A DNA stretch of 64,000 bases from Chryseobacterium daecheongense (GTDB lineage: Bacteria; Bacteroidota; Bacteroidia; Flavobacteriales; Weeksellaceae). Where the stretch lies: positions 1,488,001 to 1,552,000 of the forward strand of contig NZ_RJTX01000001.1 in assembly GCF_003729955.1 (NCBI RefSeq), written 5' to 3'. The notes under the pieces are model-generated. The model saw only the letters and a program-made list of their open reading frames with translations, was not told where the DNA came from and searched no databases. The translations under genes and the position numbers were made by a program. Below, piece by piece: positions 33,988-42,658 of the stretch. Within the stretch, counting starts at the first letter, position 1, and every line of letters starts with the position of its first letter.

Positions 33988-34779
33988 TTACAGGGGTAAT
34001 TTTTTTGTGTCTGCTTCAAAAGTCTTTAATTCAAAATCTTCCTGGAAAACACCATAGGTAAAATAAGAGATCCAGTCTCCGAGATTGATGTATTTCGCGT
34101 CAGGTCCCAGCTGCAATACCATCGGAAGATGACGGTGGCCATAGATAAAATAATCAATTTTCTCCGTCTTCAGTTTCTCTTTGGAATAAATGATCAGGAA
34201 TTCTTTATCCTCCCCTAAAAATGCCTTATCCTCTTCACCGGAAATCATTTTATTTTTCTGCGACAGGTATAATGCTATTTTCATGGCAATATCAGGATGA
34301 AGCCATTTGAAAGCCCATTGTGCAATAGGATTAGTGAATAATTTTTTCATTCTTTTATATCCTTTGTCACCGGGACCCAATCCATCTCCATGAGCCAGTA
34401 AAAACTGTTTCCCGCCCATTTCAAAATATTGCTTTTTATAGAAAACTGTACATCCGATTTCTTCTTCCAGATAATCTTTCATCCACAGATCATGATTCCC
34501 TACAAAAAAATAGATATGGATTCCATGATCTTTCAACTCTGCTATTTTACCAAGGACGCGTACATACCCTTTAGGAATAACGTATTTCCATTCATGCCAA
34601 AAATCAAATAGATCACCCATCAGAAACACTACCTGTGCATCTGCTTTGATGGAATCCATCCAACGGATGAATTTTTCTTCACGCACTTTGCTTTCTTTTG
34701 GATTAGGCGCACCAAAATGCTGATCCGAAGCGAAATACACTTTTTTTCCAGGTTCAAGATTGATGATCGTCTTTAGCAC
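33988..34779 (-). CDS. lpxH: UDP-2,3-diacylglucosamine diphosphatase (LpxH-like)
   Basis: 263-residue calcineurin-like metallophosphoesterase of lipid A synthesis, hydrolysing UDP-2,3-diacylglucosamine to lipid X and UMP. Metal motifs in order: ASDQHFG (D19, H21), MGDLFDFWHEW, VGNHDLWM, LLAHGDGLG and IYGHRHLP. The insert with HPDIAMKIALYLSQKNK fits LpxH-type enzymes. It follows queD by 24 bp and is probably cotranscribed. A related pyrophosphohydrolase is possible, but the motif set is that of LpxH. Confidence 0.86.
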   Translation of the reverse strand: MLKTIINLEPGKKVYFASDQHFGAPNPKESKVREEKFIRWMDSIKADAQVVFLMGDLFDFWHEWKYVIPKGYVRVLGKIAELKDHGIHIYFFVGNHDLWMKDYLEEEIGCTVFYKKQYFEMGGKQFLLAHGDGLGPGDKGYKRMKKLFTNPIAQWAFKWLHPDIAMKIALYLSQKNKMISGEEDKAFLGEDKEFLIIYSKEKLKTEKIDYFIYGHRHLPMVLQLGPDAKYINLGDWISYFTYGVFQEDFELKTFEADTKKLPL

Positions 34780-34803
34780 TTCCTGAGTTTTTGTTACGTA
34801 AAA

Positions 34804-35250
34804 TTATCGATTATCTTCTGCATACCATTCTCCATAAGAGTTTTCCGTCTCATGAAGCTTAAGATAAGCCAGGGAAACACCTTCCGGAAGCCTGGATTTT
34901 ATTTTGGCAGCAATAGCATATAACATATTCTCGCAGGTAGGCTGGAAGGTACAGTAAATTACTTTATGACCTTTCTGCTCAAGGTCCTCTCCCAGTTCTT
35001 TGTGTGGAGAAAGTGCATTGATAAGCACTGCATGATCCCATACATCCACAATTTCCGATTTCACGATCGTTTTGATATCACCGAAATCAACCACCATCCC
35101 ATTTTTAGGATTATTCAAATCATTGACAGGCTTTCCTTTTACCGTTACAAACAGCTTATAGGAATGCCCATGCATATTTTTACATTTTCCATCATAATTG
35201 TACAGCACATGCGCCGTTTCGAATGTAAAAATTTTTGTAATACGTATCAT
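34804..35250 (-). CDS. queD: 6-pyruvoyl-tetrahydropterin synthase / 6-carboxytetrahydropterin synthase (QueD family)
   Basis: 148 residues. Zinc ligands H14, H27 and H29 and nucleophile C23 lie in FETAHVLYNYDGKCKNMHGHSYKL (C-x3-H-x-H spacing as in QueD). WDHAVLI and the C-terminal HETENSYGEWY complete the active site. Makes 6-carboxy-tetrahydropterin for queuosine, or tetrahydropterins. TATCTTTG ends 4 nt before the ATG, so the mRNA is probably leaderless. lpxH follows in an apparent operon although the pathways are unrelated. Confidence 0.9.
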   Translation of the reverse strand: MIRITKIFTFETAHVLYNYDGKCKNMHGHSYKLFVTVKGKPVNDLNNPKNGMVVDFGDIKTIVKSEIVDVWDHAVLINALSPHKELGEDLEQKGHKVIYCTFQPTCENMLYAIAAKIKSRLPEGVSLAYLKLHETENSYGEWYAEDNR

Positions 35251-35254
35251 GATG

Positions 35255-35262
35255 CAAAGATA
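35255..35262 (-). promoter_or_regulatory. TAnnTTTG -7 element for queD, leaderless spacing
   Basis: TATCTTTG on the minus strand, 4 nt before the ATG at 35250. Confidence 0.62.
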
Positions 35263-35337
35263 AGATAAACAAGACTAACTAAAAAAACCTTAATAGTCAA
35301 TTAATATTCAGTCTTTTTATATCAACCAATTTTTGGG

Positions 35338-35724
35338 CTATAACCTATCCAGCCAATCACTTTCCAATCTTTTAATCTTTTGTGTTTTTATATCCACTAA
35401 AACCCAAAGCGTACTGGAATCCACCACTAACACATCGTTACAATAAAACTCAACTTTTCTCGGTTGCCGAATGCCTTCAGGAGCTTTCGGATACGTTTTC
35501 ACGGTAATAATATCTCCTAGGTAAGCCTGTTTTTTATATTGAATATGATGATCCAGCAGCATCCATATATCATTGGGAAAATCAGTTTTATGTTTTACCA
35601 AATCCCAGTGCTCTCCTGCAATTTCTTCCACCCAATGAACATACTGAACATTATTAACATGATTATTTCCATCGATATGTTCTTCTGTTACCTGTATTTG
35701 TTTTTCAAAAATTAAATGACTCAT
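35338..35724 (-). CDS. Acyl-CoA thioesterase (4HBT hot-dog fold)
   Basis: 128 residues. VTEEHIDGNNHVNNVQYVHWVEEIAGEHW near 10-38 is the 4HBT/FatA-type signature with the conserved Asn after His; a second conserved block is VEFYCNDVLVVDSSTLWVLVDI. Family members hydrolyse acyl-CoA or acyl-ACP; the substrate is unknown. ATG 35724 (MSHLIFEKQ) is preferred because the longer frame runs through the aceA terminator. Located between queD and aceA without an obvious operon partner. Confidence 0.85.
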   Translation of the reverse strand: MSHLIFEKQIQVTEEHIDGNNHVNNVQYVHWVEEIAGEHWDLVKHKTDFPNDIWMLLDHHIQYKKQAYLGDIITVKTYPKAPEGIRQPRKVEFYCNDVLVVDSSTLWVLVDIKTQKIKRLESDWLDRL

Positions 35725-35756
35725 CTTCTTCCAATATTTATTCAAAATTAAGATAT

Positions 35757-35784
35757 AAAAAACCTTCCCAAACTGAGAAGGTCC
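35757..35784 (-). terminator. Terminator after aceA
   Basis: ACCTTCTC / GGGAAGGT hairpin, followed on the minus strand by TTTTTT. Confidence 0.7.
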
Positions 35785-35811
35785 CATAATCGTAAAAATT
35801 TATAACATGAT

Positions 35812-37092
35812 CTAATGAAACTGTGCCGTTTCCGTAGAATCTTTCATCGCTACGGTTGCTGACGCACCGTTTGTAACAATCGTCTGAACCTCATCAAAGT
35901 ACCCTGTTCCTACAAAAGACTGATGTTTCACCGCCCGGAAACCTCGCTTCTGAAGAGCAAATTCACGTTCCTGAAGCTCAGAATAGCCTGCCATACCTTT
36001 TTCCTTGTATGCCAAAGCCAGCTCAAACATAGCCGTATTCAATGCATGGAAACCAGCCAATGTGATGAATTGAAATTTGTAGCCCAGTTTTGCAAGCTCT
36101 TCACGGAAAGTCGTCATTTCCTCAACACTTAACCTCGCTGCCCAGTTAAAAGAAGGAGAACAGTTATATGCCAGCATTTTCCCCGGGAATTTAGCATGGA
36201 TCCCTTCTGCAAATCTTTTAGCTTGTTCCAGATCCGGATTAGATGTTTCCATCCAGATCAGGTCTGCATAAGGGGCATAAGATAATCCGCGATCAATTCC
36301 CTGCTCTACTCCATTTTTCACTACATAAAATCCTTCTGAGGTTCTTTCTCCGGTTACAAATTTTTTATCCCTGTCATCAATATCTGAAGTTAAAAGGTCG
36401 GCTGCATCCGCATCTGTTCTAGCAATAATGATGGATGGAACTCCCGTAACATCTGCCGCCAGACGGGCTGCAATCAATTTATTGATCGCTTCCTGAGTGG
36501 GAACCAACACTTTTCCGCCCAAGTGTCCGCATTTTTTGGCAGAAGATAACTGATCTTCAAAGTGTACTGCAGCGGCTCCGGCTTCAATCATCTGCTTCAT
36601 CAGCTCAAAAGCGTTTAAATTTCCTCCAAATCCTGCTTCCGCATCTGCAATGATCGGAACTAAATACTCTTTATCCCCACCTCCGTTTACAGATTGAATC
36701 TGGTCTGCTCTCAACAAAGCATTATTGATTTTCTTTACTACAGACGGAACTGAATTGGCCGGATATAATGATTGGTCAGGATACATTTCACCGGATAAAT
36801 TAGCATCTGCCGCCACCTGCCATCCTGAGAGGTAAATAGCTTCCAAGCCTGCATCCACTTCCTGTACAGCCTGGTTTCCTGTTAAGGCACCTAATCCTGC
36901 CACATAATCCTGAGAATTCAGTTTATCCCAGAATTTTTTGGACATTTCAGTGGCAATGGTATAATCAATGGTATAAGAACCGCGGAGTTTCAATACATCT
37001 TCTGCGGTATAGGGTCTTTTAATTCCGTCCCAACGAGGGTTGGTCAGCCAATCGTGTTCTATAGCCTGGATTTGCTCTTGTCTTGTTTTCAT
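35812..37092 (-). CDS. aceA: Isocitrate lyase
   Basis: 426 residues. Cleaves isocitrate to glyoxylate and succinate, the first step of the glyoxylate shunt. The catalytic loop [11 protein letters not shown] with the active-site Cys is present; other family blocks are [33 protein letters not shown], and YNCSPSFNW. Length fits bacterial ICL1. It follows aceB by 88 bp and shares its regulated promoter, probably. A terminator lies 28 bp after the stop. Confidence 0.95.
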   Translation of the reverse strand: MKTRQEQIQAIEHDWLTNPRWDGIKRPYTAEDVLKLRGSYTIDYTIATEMSKKFWDKLNSQDYVAGLGALTGNQAVQEVDAGLEAIYLSGWQVAADANLSGEMYPDQSLYPANSVPSVVKKINNALLRADQIQSVNGGGDKEYLVPIIADAEAGFGGNLNAFELMKQMIEAGAAAVHFEDQLSSAKKCGHLGGKVLVPTQEAINKLIAARLAADVTGVPSIIIARTDADAADLLTSDIDDRDKKFVTGERTSEGFYVVKNGVEQGIDRGLSYAPYADLIWMETSNPDLEQAKRFAEGIHAKFPGKMLAYNCSPSFNWAARLSVEEMTTFREELAKLGYKFQFITLAGFHALNTAMFELALAYKEKGMAGYSELQEREFALQKRGFRAVKHQSFVGTGYFDEVQTIVTNGASATVAMKDSTETAQFH

Positions 37093-37180
37093 AATATTTG
37101 GAGTTAGGGGTTAATCTTATGTTGCGAGTTTCGGGGTGCGAGGAAATATCAAACACTCTCTCACTCTTTCACTTTTCTAC
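37093..37180. repeat. Intergenic repeat-like spacer between aceB and aceA
   Basis: Contains TGCGAGTTTCGGGGTGCGAG, with the word GTGCGAGGAA also seen at 41091. Related to the dispersed degenerate repeats of this genome. Confidence 0.35.
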
Positions 37181-38755
37181 TTAAATAAAAGGATATGCTT
37201 TTAAGGTTAAAAATTCTTCAAATTTTTCTGAGAAGATCAATTCATTGAACAGCTCTTTGGCTAAATTGAATTTCCCGTTTTTGAAGCGTTCTTCTCCTAC
37301 ATATTTTTCAATACGTTCCAATTCTTCAAATTCCCATTGAAGGATCATTTCTCTGGTTAAGGTCCGGTCATCACTTAAAACAGCTTCGTTTTTCAGCCAT
37401 TGCCAGATCTGGGTTCTTGAGATTTCTGCGGTTGCCGCATCTTCCATCAGGTTATAAATTGCTGCCGCTCCCACTCCGGACAACCAACTTTCAAGGTACA
37501 AGATTCCGACATTGATGTTTTTTCGGACTCCATTTTCTGTAATTTCTCCTTTCGGGATTTCCAGCAGATCTTTTTCTATAATCCGATAATCAAATTTCTT
37601 ATCAATTTGGTTGGCTGTAGGCATATATTGATCGAATATATCTTTCGCTACAGAAACCAATGCGGGATGTGCTACCCATGTTCCATCGTGCCCGTTTTTC
37701 ACTTCTCTTTCTTTATCGCTTCTTACTTTTCCGAAAGCAATGCTATTGGCTTCATAATCATTTTTTACGGGAATCTGTGCCGCCATTCCTCCAATAGCAT
37801 GAACGTTTCTTTTATGACAGATTTCAATTACTCTTTTGGAATAGGCACTCATAAAAGGAGAAGTCATCGTTACCTGATCTCTGTCCGGAACTATAAATTC
37901 CGGAAGATTCCTGAACTTTTTGATGTAGGAAAAGATATAATCCCAACGTCCGCAATTCAATCCTGCACTGTGCTCTCTTAATTCATATAAAATCTCGTCG
38001 ATATAAAATGAAGCGGTGATGGTTTCAATTAATACCGTCGCTTTAATGGTTCCTTGTGGAATTTCAAGATAGTTTTGTGCAAAAACAAATACTTCATTCC
38101 ACCAACGGGCTTCCAGATAATGTTCCAGTTTTGGAAGATAGAAATAAGGTCCACTTCCGTTTTCCAGCAACTGTTTGGCATTTCTGAAAAAGTAAATTCC
38201 AAAGTCTATTAAAGACCCCGAAGTTTCTTCCCCATTAATTTCAATATGTTTTTCCGGAAGATGCAAACCTCTTGGACGAACCAGAAGTACAGCCGTTTTT
38301 TCATTCAGCTTATACACTTTTCCATTTTCGTTGGTAAAGTCAATATTTCTGTTGATTGCATCGGTAAGATTAATCTGCCCTTGCATACAGTTCCCCCAAG
38401 TCGGCGAGTTGCTGTCTTCAAAATCAGCCATAAAAGTGCAAGCTCCGGAGTTCAGAGCATTAATGATCATTTTTCTATCAACAGGCCCGGTAATTTCCAC
38501 TCTTCTGTCCAGCAGATCTTCAGGAAGCGGATTACATACCCAGTCTTCATTTCGGATCTGTTCTGTTTCCACTAAAAATGTAGGAAGGATTCTTTCATCA
38601 AATTTCTTCTGTGTCGCTTTTCTATTTTCTAAAAGTTCTATTCTTTTATTATTAAAATTTTGGTGAAGCTCCACCAGAAAATCAATCAATTCAGGGGTAA
38701 ACACCTCTTCAAACTGTTGCTGTGACTTTATTCTTAACTGAGTTTTAGTTTCCAT
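37181..38755 (-). CDS. aceB: Malate synthase A
   Basis: 524 residues. Condenses glyoxylate and acetyl-CoA to malate. Family motifs: VEITGPVDRKMIINALNSGA, CTFMADFEDSNSPTW, LLVRPRGLHLPE, LIETITASFYIDEILYELREHSAGLNCGRWDYIFS, and GMAAQIPVKND, with the catalytic Asp in DAATAEISRTQIWQW. ATG 38755 (METKTQL) is chosen because a -7 element lies at 38784-38791 and an upstream extension would run into the operators. First gene of aceBA; divergent from an XRE/RamB-like regulator with shared palindromes. Confidence 0.95.
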   Translation of the reverse strand: METKTQLRIKSQQQFEEVFTPELIDFLVELHQNFNNKRIELLENRKATQKKFDERILPTFLVETEQIRNEDWVCNPLPEDLLDRRVEITGPVDRKMIINALNSGACTFMADFEDSNSPTWGNCMQGQINLTDAINRNIDFTNENGKVYKLNEKTAVLLVRPRGLHLPEKHIEINGEETSGSLIDFGIYFFRNAKQLLENGSGPYFYLPKLEHYLEARWWNEVFVFAQNYLEIPQGTIKATVLIETITASFYIDEILYELREHSAGLNCGRWDYIFSYIKKFRNLPEFIVPDRDQVTMTSPFMSAYSKRVIEICHKRNVHAIGGMAAQIPVKNDYEANSIAFGKVRSDKEREVKNGHDGTWVAHPALVSVAKDIFDQYMPTANQIDKKFDYRIIEKDLLEIPKGEITENGVRKNINVGILYLESWLSGVGAAAIYNLMEDAATAEISRTQIWQWLKNEAVLSDDRTLTREMILQWEFEELERIEKYVGEERFKNGKFNLAKELFNELIFSEKFEEFLTLKAYPFI

Positions 38756-38783
38756 AAGATGCTGATTTTGTGGTTTGACATTA

Positions 38784-38791
38784 CAAACATA
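38784..38791 (-). promoter_or_regulatory. TAnnTTTG -7 element for aceBA
   Basis: TATGTTTG on the minus strand, 28 nt before the aceB ATG. A TTG lies 19 nt upstream. Confidence 0.65.
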
Positions 38792-38810
38792 AATAAAAAT
38801 TTTCACAATA

Positions 38811-38824
38811 AGCGAACGTTCGCT
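38811..38824. promoter_or_regulatory. Operator-like palindrome 1 in the aceB/regulator gap
   Basis: AGCGAACGTTCGCT, a perfect 14-bp palindrome, 19 nt upstream of the aceB -7 element, i.e. at its -33 region. Confidence 0.65.
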
Positions 38825-38846
38825 AAAATATTTTTAAAAATTATTA

Positions 38847-38860
38847 TGCGAATAATCGCA
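38847..38860. promoter_or_regulatory. Operator-like inverted repeat 2
   Basis: TGCGAATAATCGCA (arms TGCGA / TCGCA). It shares the GCGAA ... TCGC pattern with palindrome 1 and lies 9 nt upstream of the regulator's -7 element, a place for repression. Confidence 0.6.
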
Positions 38861-38869
38861 ATCAATTTT

Positions 38870-38877
38870 TATATTTG
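38870..38877 (+). promoter_or_regulatory. TAnnTTTG -7 element for the RamB-like regulator, leaderless spacing
   Basis: TATATTTG, 4 nt before the ATG at 38882. Confidence 0.62.
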
Positions 38878-38881
38878 GGTC

Positions 38882-40387
38882 ATGAATTCGGAAAGTGACT
38901 TTATCAAAACGGTTTTCGGGCTGAAACTGAAACAGCAGAGACAGAAGAAAAATTGGTCTTTGCAGGATCTTGCTGTAAAAACAGGTTTATCAAAATCCTA
39001 CCTCAATGAAATTGAGAATGGCAAAAAATACCCGAAACACGATAAGATCATCCAACTTTCCGAGGCATTGAACTGTACTTTTGATGACCTGGTTTCCACT
39101 AAACTCGATAAAAGCCTGGCTCCTTTCAACGAAATTCTTCAATCAGATTTTTTTAAGGAAATTCCTTTAGGGCTTTTTGGGATTAATAAGAATAACCTGA
39201 TCAGCATCATCAGTGATGCTCCTAAAAAGGTGACCGCTTTCATTAATGCCTTAATCGAAATTTCACAGAATTATAACCTGGGAAAAGAGCGTTTTTATTT
39301 TGCAGTATTGCGTTCTTTCCAGGAGTTATATGATAATTATTTCCCTGAAATAGAGGAAAAAGCAGTTTTGTTTGCCGAGGAAAATCAGATAGAGATCAAC
39401 AAGAATTTGAAAGCCGAAGTCTTAGAACAGATTCTCACTGAGAGATTCAGATATACTATTCAGTCTGAAGATTTTGAAAAGTATGGAACTTTAGAACATC
39501 TTCGCTCCTTATTTATCCCGGAAAAAAAATTATTGCTTCTCAATAAAAAACTGGAAAAGGATCAGAAGACTTTTATTTTGGCCAAAGAAATAGGTTTTAA
39601 TGTTTTGGAACTTAAGAACCGCCCGAATACATATTCATGGCTGGATTTCGGGAGCTTTGAAGAGATCCTGAATAATTTCTATGCTTCTTATTTTGCAGGG
39701 GCTTTGTTAATTTCTAAAGATCAGGCTTTAGAAAAAGCTTCGGAATTCTTTCAACAAAATAACTGGGAACCGGAAAGTTTTGAGAATCTCATCGAAAATT
39801 TCACGAATTCACCGGAAACATTTTATTATCGTTTAACAAATGTTCTATCCTCAGAATTGGGAATTAAAGACCTGTTTTATCTATGTCTGGTCAAGAAAAA
39901 GGATTCCGATAAAATCCAGATCTTAAAGGAGCTTCATCTGAACCATCAGCAGGCTCCGCACGCCAATGCTACTAACGAGCATTATTGCAGAAGATGGATC
40001 GCAGTAAAAAACCTGGCTCATCTGAAAGAAAATGAAACCTTGACCGATGCTCAGATTTCACATTACAAAGATCAGGGAGTGAGCTACCTCGTGATTTCAA
40101 CTTCACAGAAGAATCCTTTTTCCGACGGCAGCAACAGAAGCTATTGTCTTGGGATTTTGTTGAATTCTCAAACCATTAAAAAGATCAATTTCGTTAAATC
40201 TCCAACTTTAAAAACCATTAACGTCGGTGTTACCTGTGAAACATGCAGTATTGCAGATTGTGAGGTAAGACAGGCGCCACCAATCAGGCTGGAAAAAGAG
40301 CATTTTAATCTGGATATGAAAAATTCTATTGAAAGGATCAGGAAGGATATTGAGACCGGAAGCTGGAAGCCTGCAGATGAAGGTTAA
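38882..40387 (+). CDS. XRE-family regulator, RamB/ScfR-like, of the glyoxylate genes
   Basis: 501 residues. Helix-turn-helix at about 14-70 (LKLKQQRQKKNWSLQDLA, TGLSKSYLNEIENGKKYP). The rest is the large IrrE-like plus DUF2083-type region, ending with a cysteine cluster VTCETCSIADCEVRQAPP near 453-470. This architecture is that of RamB (control of aceA/aceB in Corynebacterium) and short-chain acyl-sensing ScfR regulators. Divergent from aceBA, with operator-like palindromes at both promoters, so it likely controls aceBA and itself. The effector, perhaps acetyl-CoA or an acyl-CoA, is inference. The ATG at 38882 is fixed by the -7 element. Confidence 0.88.
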   Translation: MNSESDFIKTVFGLKLKQQRQKKNWSLQDLAVKTGLSKSYLNEIENGKKYPKHDKIIQLSEALNCTFDDLVSTKLDKSLAPFNEILQSDFFKEIPLGLFGINKNNLISIISDAPKKVTAFINALIEISQNYNLGKERFYFAVLRSFQELYDNYFPEIEEKAVLFAEENQIEINKNLKAEVLEQILTERFRYTIQSEDFEKYGTLEHLRSLFIPEKKLLLLNKKLEKDQKTFILAKEIGFNVLELKNRPNTYSWLDFGSFEEILNNFYASYFAGALLISKDQALEKASEFFQQNNWEPESFENLIENFTNSPETFYYRLTNVLSSELGIKDLFYLCLVKKKDSDKIQILKELHLNHQQAPHANATNEHYCRRWIAVKNLAHLKENETLTDAQISHYKDQGVSYLVISTSQKNPFSDGSNRSYCLGILLNSQTIKKINFVKSPTLKTINVGVTCETCSIADCEVRQAPPIRLEKEHFNLDMKNSIERIRKDIETGSWKPADEG

Positions 40388-40435
40388 CTGATACTTTCCT
40401 TCTAAAAAGCTATATTAGCATTGTAAAACACACAA

Positions 40436-41089
40436 ATGATTTTAGATGTAACTTTCCCGAACCGCTGCATCAGCTGCAGCAGGATCATTGACGGCAAACT
40501 GCTTGTCTGTAACTTATGCTTAGCCCAGATCCGTTTTTCTCATTTTGATTATCACGGTGAAAATATACTTAAAGAGAGGTGTAAGCTTCTGTTTCCTATT
40601 GAAAATGCTTATGCTTTAATGGAATTTGAAAAAGAGAGTGTCAGCAGAAAAATCATCCATCAATTAAAATATCAAAGTCGGGAAAAAATTGGGAAAATAC
40701 TTGCCGAGTGGACGCATGAACGTATAGAGTTTAATCATGAAAAACCGGACATCTTGGCTTCTGTACCTCTGCATCCTAAAAAGCAAAGGAAAAGAGGCTA
40801 CAACCAGTTACATGTATACACGGAAACACTGGCAGAATTCTACAATATTCCTTACCAACACGATCTGCTCAAAAGAAATCACTACTCGAAAGCCCAAGCT
40901 TTGAAGAATAAAAAGCACAGATTGGAAAGTCAAAATACCTTTTCGATTACTCGGTCTGTTTCGAATCAGCATATTTTACTGATCGATGATGTTTTTACCA
41001 CCGGAAATACACTTTCCATGATTGCCTGGGAAATTTTAAAAGCAGGAAATAACAAAGTGAGTGTTTTGGTAATGGCGATGGATGAGTGA
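40436..41089 (+). CDS. ComF family protein (phosphoribosyltransferase domain)
   Basis: 217 residues. N-terminal zinc-ribbon-like cysteines CISCSRIIDGKLLVCNLC (C-x2-C ... C-x2-C at about 13-30), middle block QLKYQSREKIGKILAEW, conserved VPLHPKKQRKRGYNQ, and PRPP-type loop LLIDDVFTTGNT near 182-193. ComF proteins work in DNA uptake or replication restart in other bacteria. Starts 48 bp after the regulator; transcript link unclear. Not a true nucleotide salvage enzyme on present evidence. Confidence 0.88.
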   Translation: MILDVTFPNRCISCSRIIDGKLLVCNLCLAQIRFSHFDYHGENILKERCKLLFPIENAYALMEFEKESVSRKIIHQLKYQSREKIGKILAEWTHERIEFNHEKPDILASVPLHPKKQRKRGYNQLHVYTETLAEFYNIPYQHDLLKRNHYSKAQALKNKKHRLESQNTFSITRSVSNQHILLIDDVFTTGNTLSMIAWEILKAGNNKVSVLVMAMDE

Positions 41090-41094
41090 GTGCG

Positions 41095-41155
41095 AGGAAT
41101 AATTGATAAGCAACAGGTTATGAGCTATGAGTTATAGATTATGAGTTACGATTGT
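41095..41155. repeat. Degenerate GGTTATGAGCTATGAGTTA-type repeat
   Basis: Four close variants of TTATGAG(C/T)TA in a row between comF and the hydrolase gene. Same family as 7471-7550. Confidence 0.5.
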
Positions 41156-41231
41156 ATACGTAACCTTTCCGGCTATAATCTCATTTCTGATTCTCAAATG
41201 TTTTTTATAATTTCGGACAAAACTAATATTT

Positions 41232-41921
41232 ATGAAAAACCTGCTTTTGCTGCATGGAGCTTTAGGGCATAGTGATATTTTCGCTCCTTATACGGAAGAA
41301 TTGTCCCGATATTTTAAAATTCATGCTCCTTTATTTTCCGGACATGGACATATTGATCTTTCTGATAATGGTATTACGATTGAAAAATATACTCAAGAGT
41401 TAGCTGAATATTGTGAAAAGGAAAATTTAACGGATGTTTATATTTTCGGACACAGTATGGGAGGTTACGTTGCCCTTTGTTATGCTCTAGAGAATCCTGA
41501 AAGGATCAACTCCATTATGACATTGGGAACTAAATTTGACTGGACGGAGGAGCAGGCTTTGAAGGAAAGCAAAATGCTTAATCCAGGTATTATTGTGGAA
41601 AAGGTGCCTCAATATGCAGAACAATTACAATCTCAGCATGGCTCGAAATGGGAACAACTTCTTCCTGCAATTGCCAATATGATGGTTTCATTAGGTAAAA
41701 ATCCTCCTTTGAATCAAAACAATTTAAGAGAAATCCATATTCCGACTCAGATAATGATTGGTGATAAAGATAATATGGTGAGCATTGAGGAAAGTATTGG
41801 AGTGTACAAAAGCATTCCTAATGCAAAATTGGCCGTACTTCCGGACACTAAGCATGCTATGGATAAAGTACGACCAAAATTATTGGTTGATATCATGAAA
41901 GATTTCTGGAATCTGTCTTAA
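41232..41921 (+). CDS. Alpha/beta hydrolase
   Basis: 229 residues with oxyanion-hole HGALG at 8-12, nucleophile elbow GHSMGG with Ser75, acid residue in IGDKDNMVS near 178-186, and the final His in DTKHAMDK near 207. No signal peptide. Family members hydrolyse esters or similar; substrate unknown. Convergent with upp; only 2 nt separate the stops. Likely a housekeeping carboxylesterase-like protein. Confidence 0.85.
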   Translation: MKNLLLLHGALGHSDIFAPYTEELSRYFKIHAPLFSGHGHIDLSDNGITIEKYTQELAEYCEKENLTDVYIFGHSMGGYVALCYALENPERINSIMTLGTKFDWTEEQALKESKMLNPGIIVEKVPQYAEQLQSQHGSKWEQLLPAIANMMVSLGKNPPLNQNNLREIHIPTQIMIGDKDNMVSIEESIGVYKSIPNAKLAVLPDTKHAMDKVRPKLLVDIMKDFWNLS

Positions 41922-41923
41922 AA

Positions 41924-42577
41924 TTATCTCTGAAGTTTTTCTCCGTAGCTTAGATCTCCTGCATCCCCTAACCCTGGGGTAATATATCCTTTGGATGTCA
42001 GTTGCTCATCAATAGCTCCTACCCATATTTTGGCTTCAGGATAGGCTTTTTCAATGGTTTCAACTCCTTGTTTTGAAGCTATGGCAGCTACGATATGTAA
42101 TTGTGTCGGTTTTCCGTTAGTTAGAAGGTCTTTGATAGCTTCAATCAACGATGCTCCAGTTGCTAACATGGGATCTGCAACAATTAAAGGTCTTCCTTCA
42201 ATGCTTGGACAAGTTAAATAATCCTGCTTAATGGAAAAATAATCGTTGGCATCATGTTTCCTGTAAGCGGCAACAAAACCACAGTCTGCTCTGTCAAAAT
42301 AGTTTAAAATTCCCTGAAACAAAGGAACTCCGGCCCTTAAAATGGTTGTAATTACCGGCTGAACCGCAATTTCTTTTACCCGAATAGTATCTAAAGGAGT
42401 CTGAATTTCGATTTCTTTCTGTTCTAATCCTTTACTAATCTCAAAAGCGGCAATTTCCCCGATACGTTCCATATTTCTACGGAATCTCATCCTGTCATTC
42501 TGAATTTCAATATTTCTAAGTTCGTTAATCCAGGAATTAACTAAAGAGAACTGGTTTGAAAGTACTGTTGTGTTCAT
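41924..42577 (-). CDS. upp: Uracil phosphoribosyltransferase
   Basis: 217 residues. Converts uracil and PRPP to UMP (pyrimidine salvage). PRPP-binding loop VADPMLATGASLIEA near 132-146; uracil-binding GYITPGLGDAGDLSYG at the C-terminus; ILRAGVPLFQG near 80. Length is the family norm. Convergent with the alpha/beta hydrolase. Confidence 0.93.
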   Translation of the reverse strand: MNTTVLSNQFSLVNSWINELRNIEIQNDRMRFRRNMERIGEIAAFEISKGLEQKEIEIQTPLDTIRVKEIAVQPVITTILRAGVPLFQGILNYFDRADCGFVAAYRKHDANDYFSIKQDYLTCPSIEGRPLIVADPMLATGASLIEAIKDLLTNGKPTQLHIVAAIASKQGVETIEKAYPEAKIWVGAIDEQLTSKGYITPGLGDAGDLSYGEKLQR

Positions 42578-42658
42578 TATTTTGAAATAACTTTTTCTAA
42601 TGTATGAATTTTTAACATGAACAAAATCCCTCTTAGAAGGTCTAAAAGGGATTGTAAT

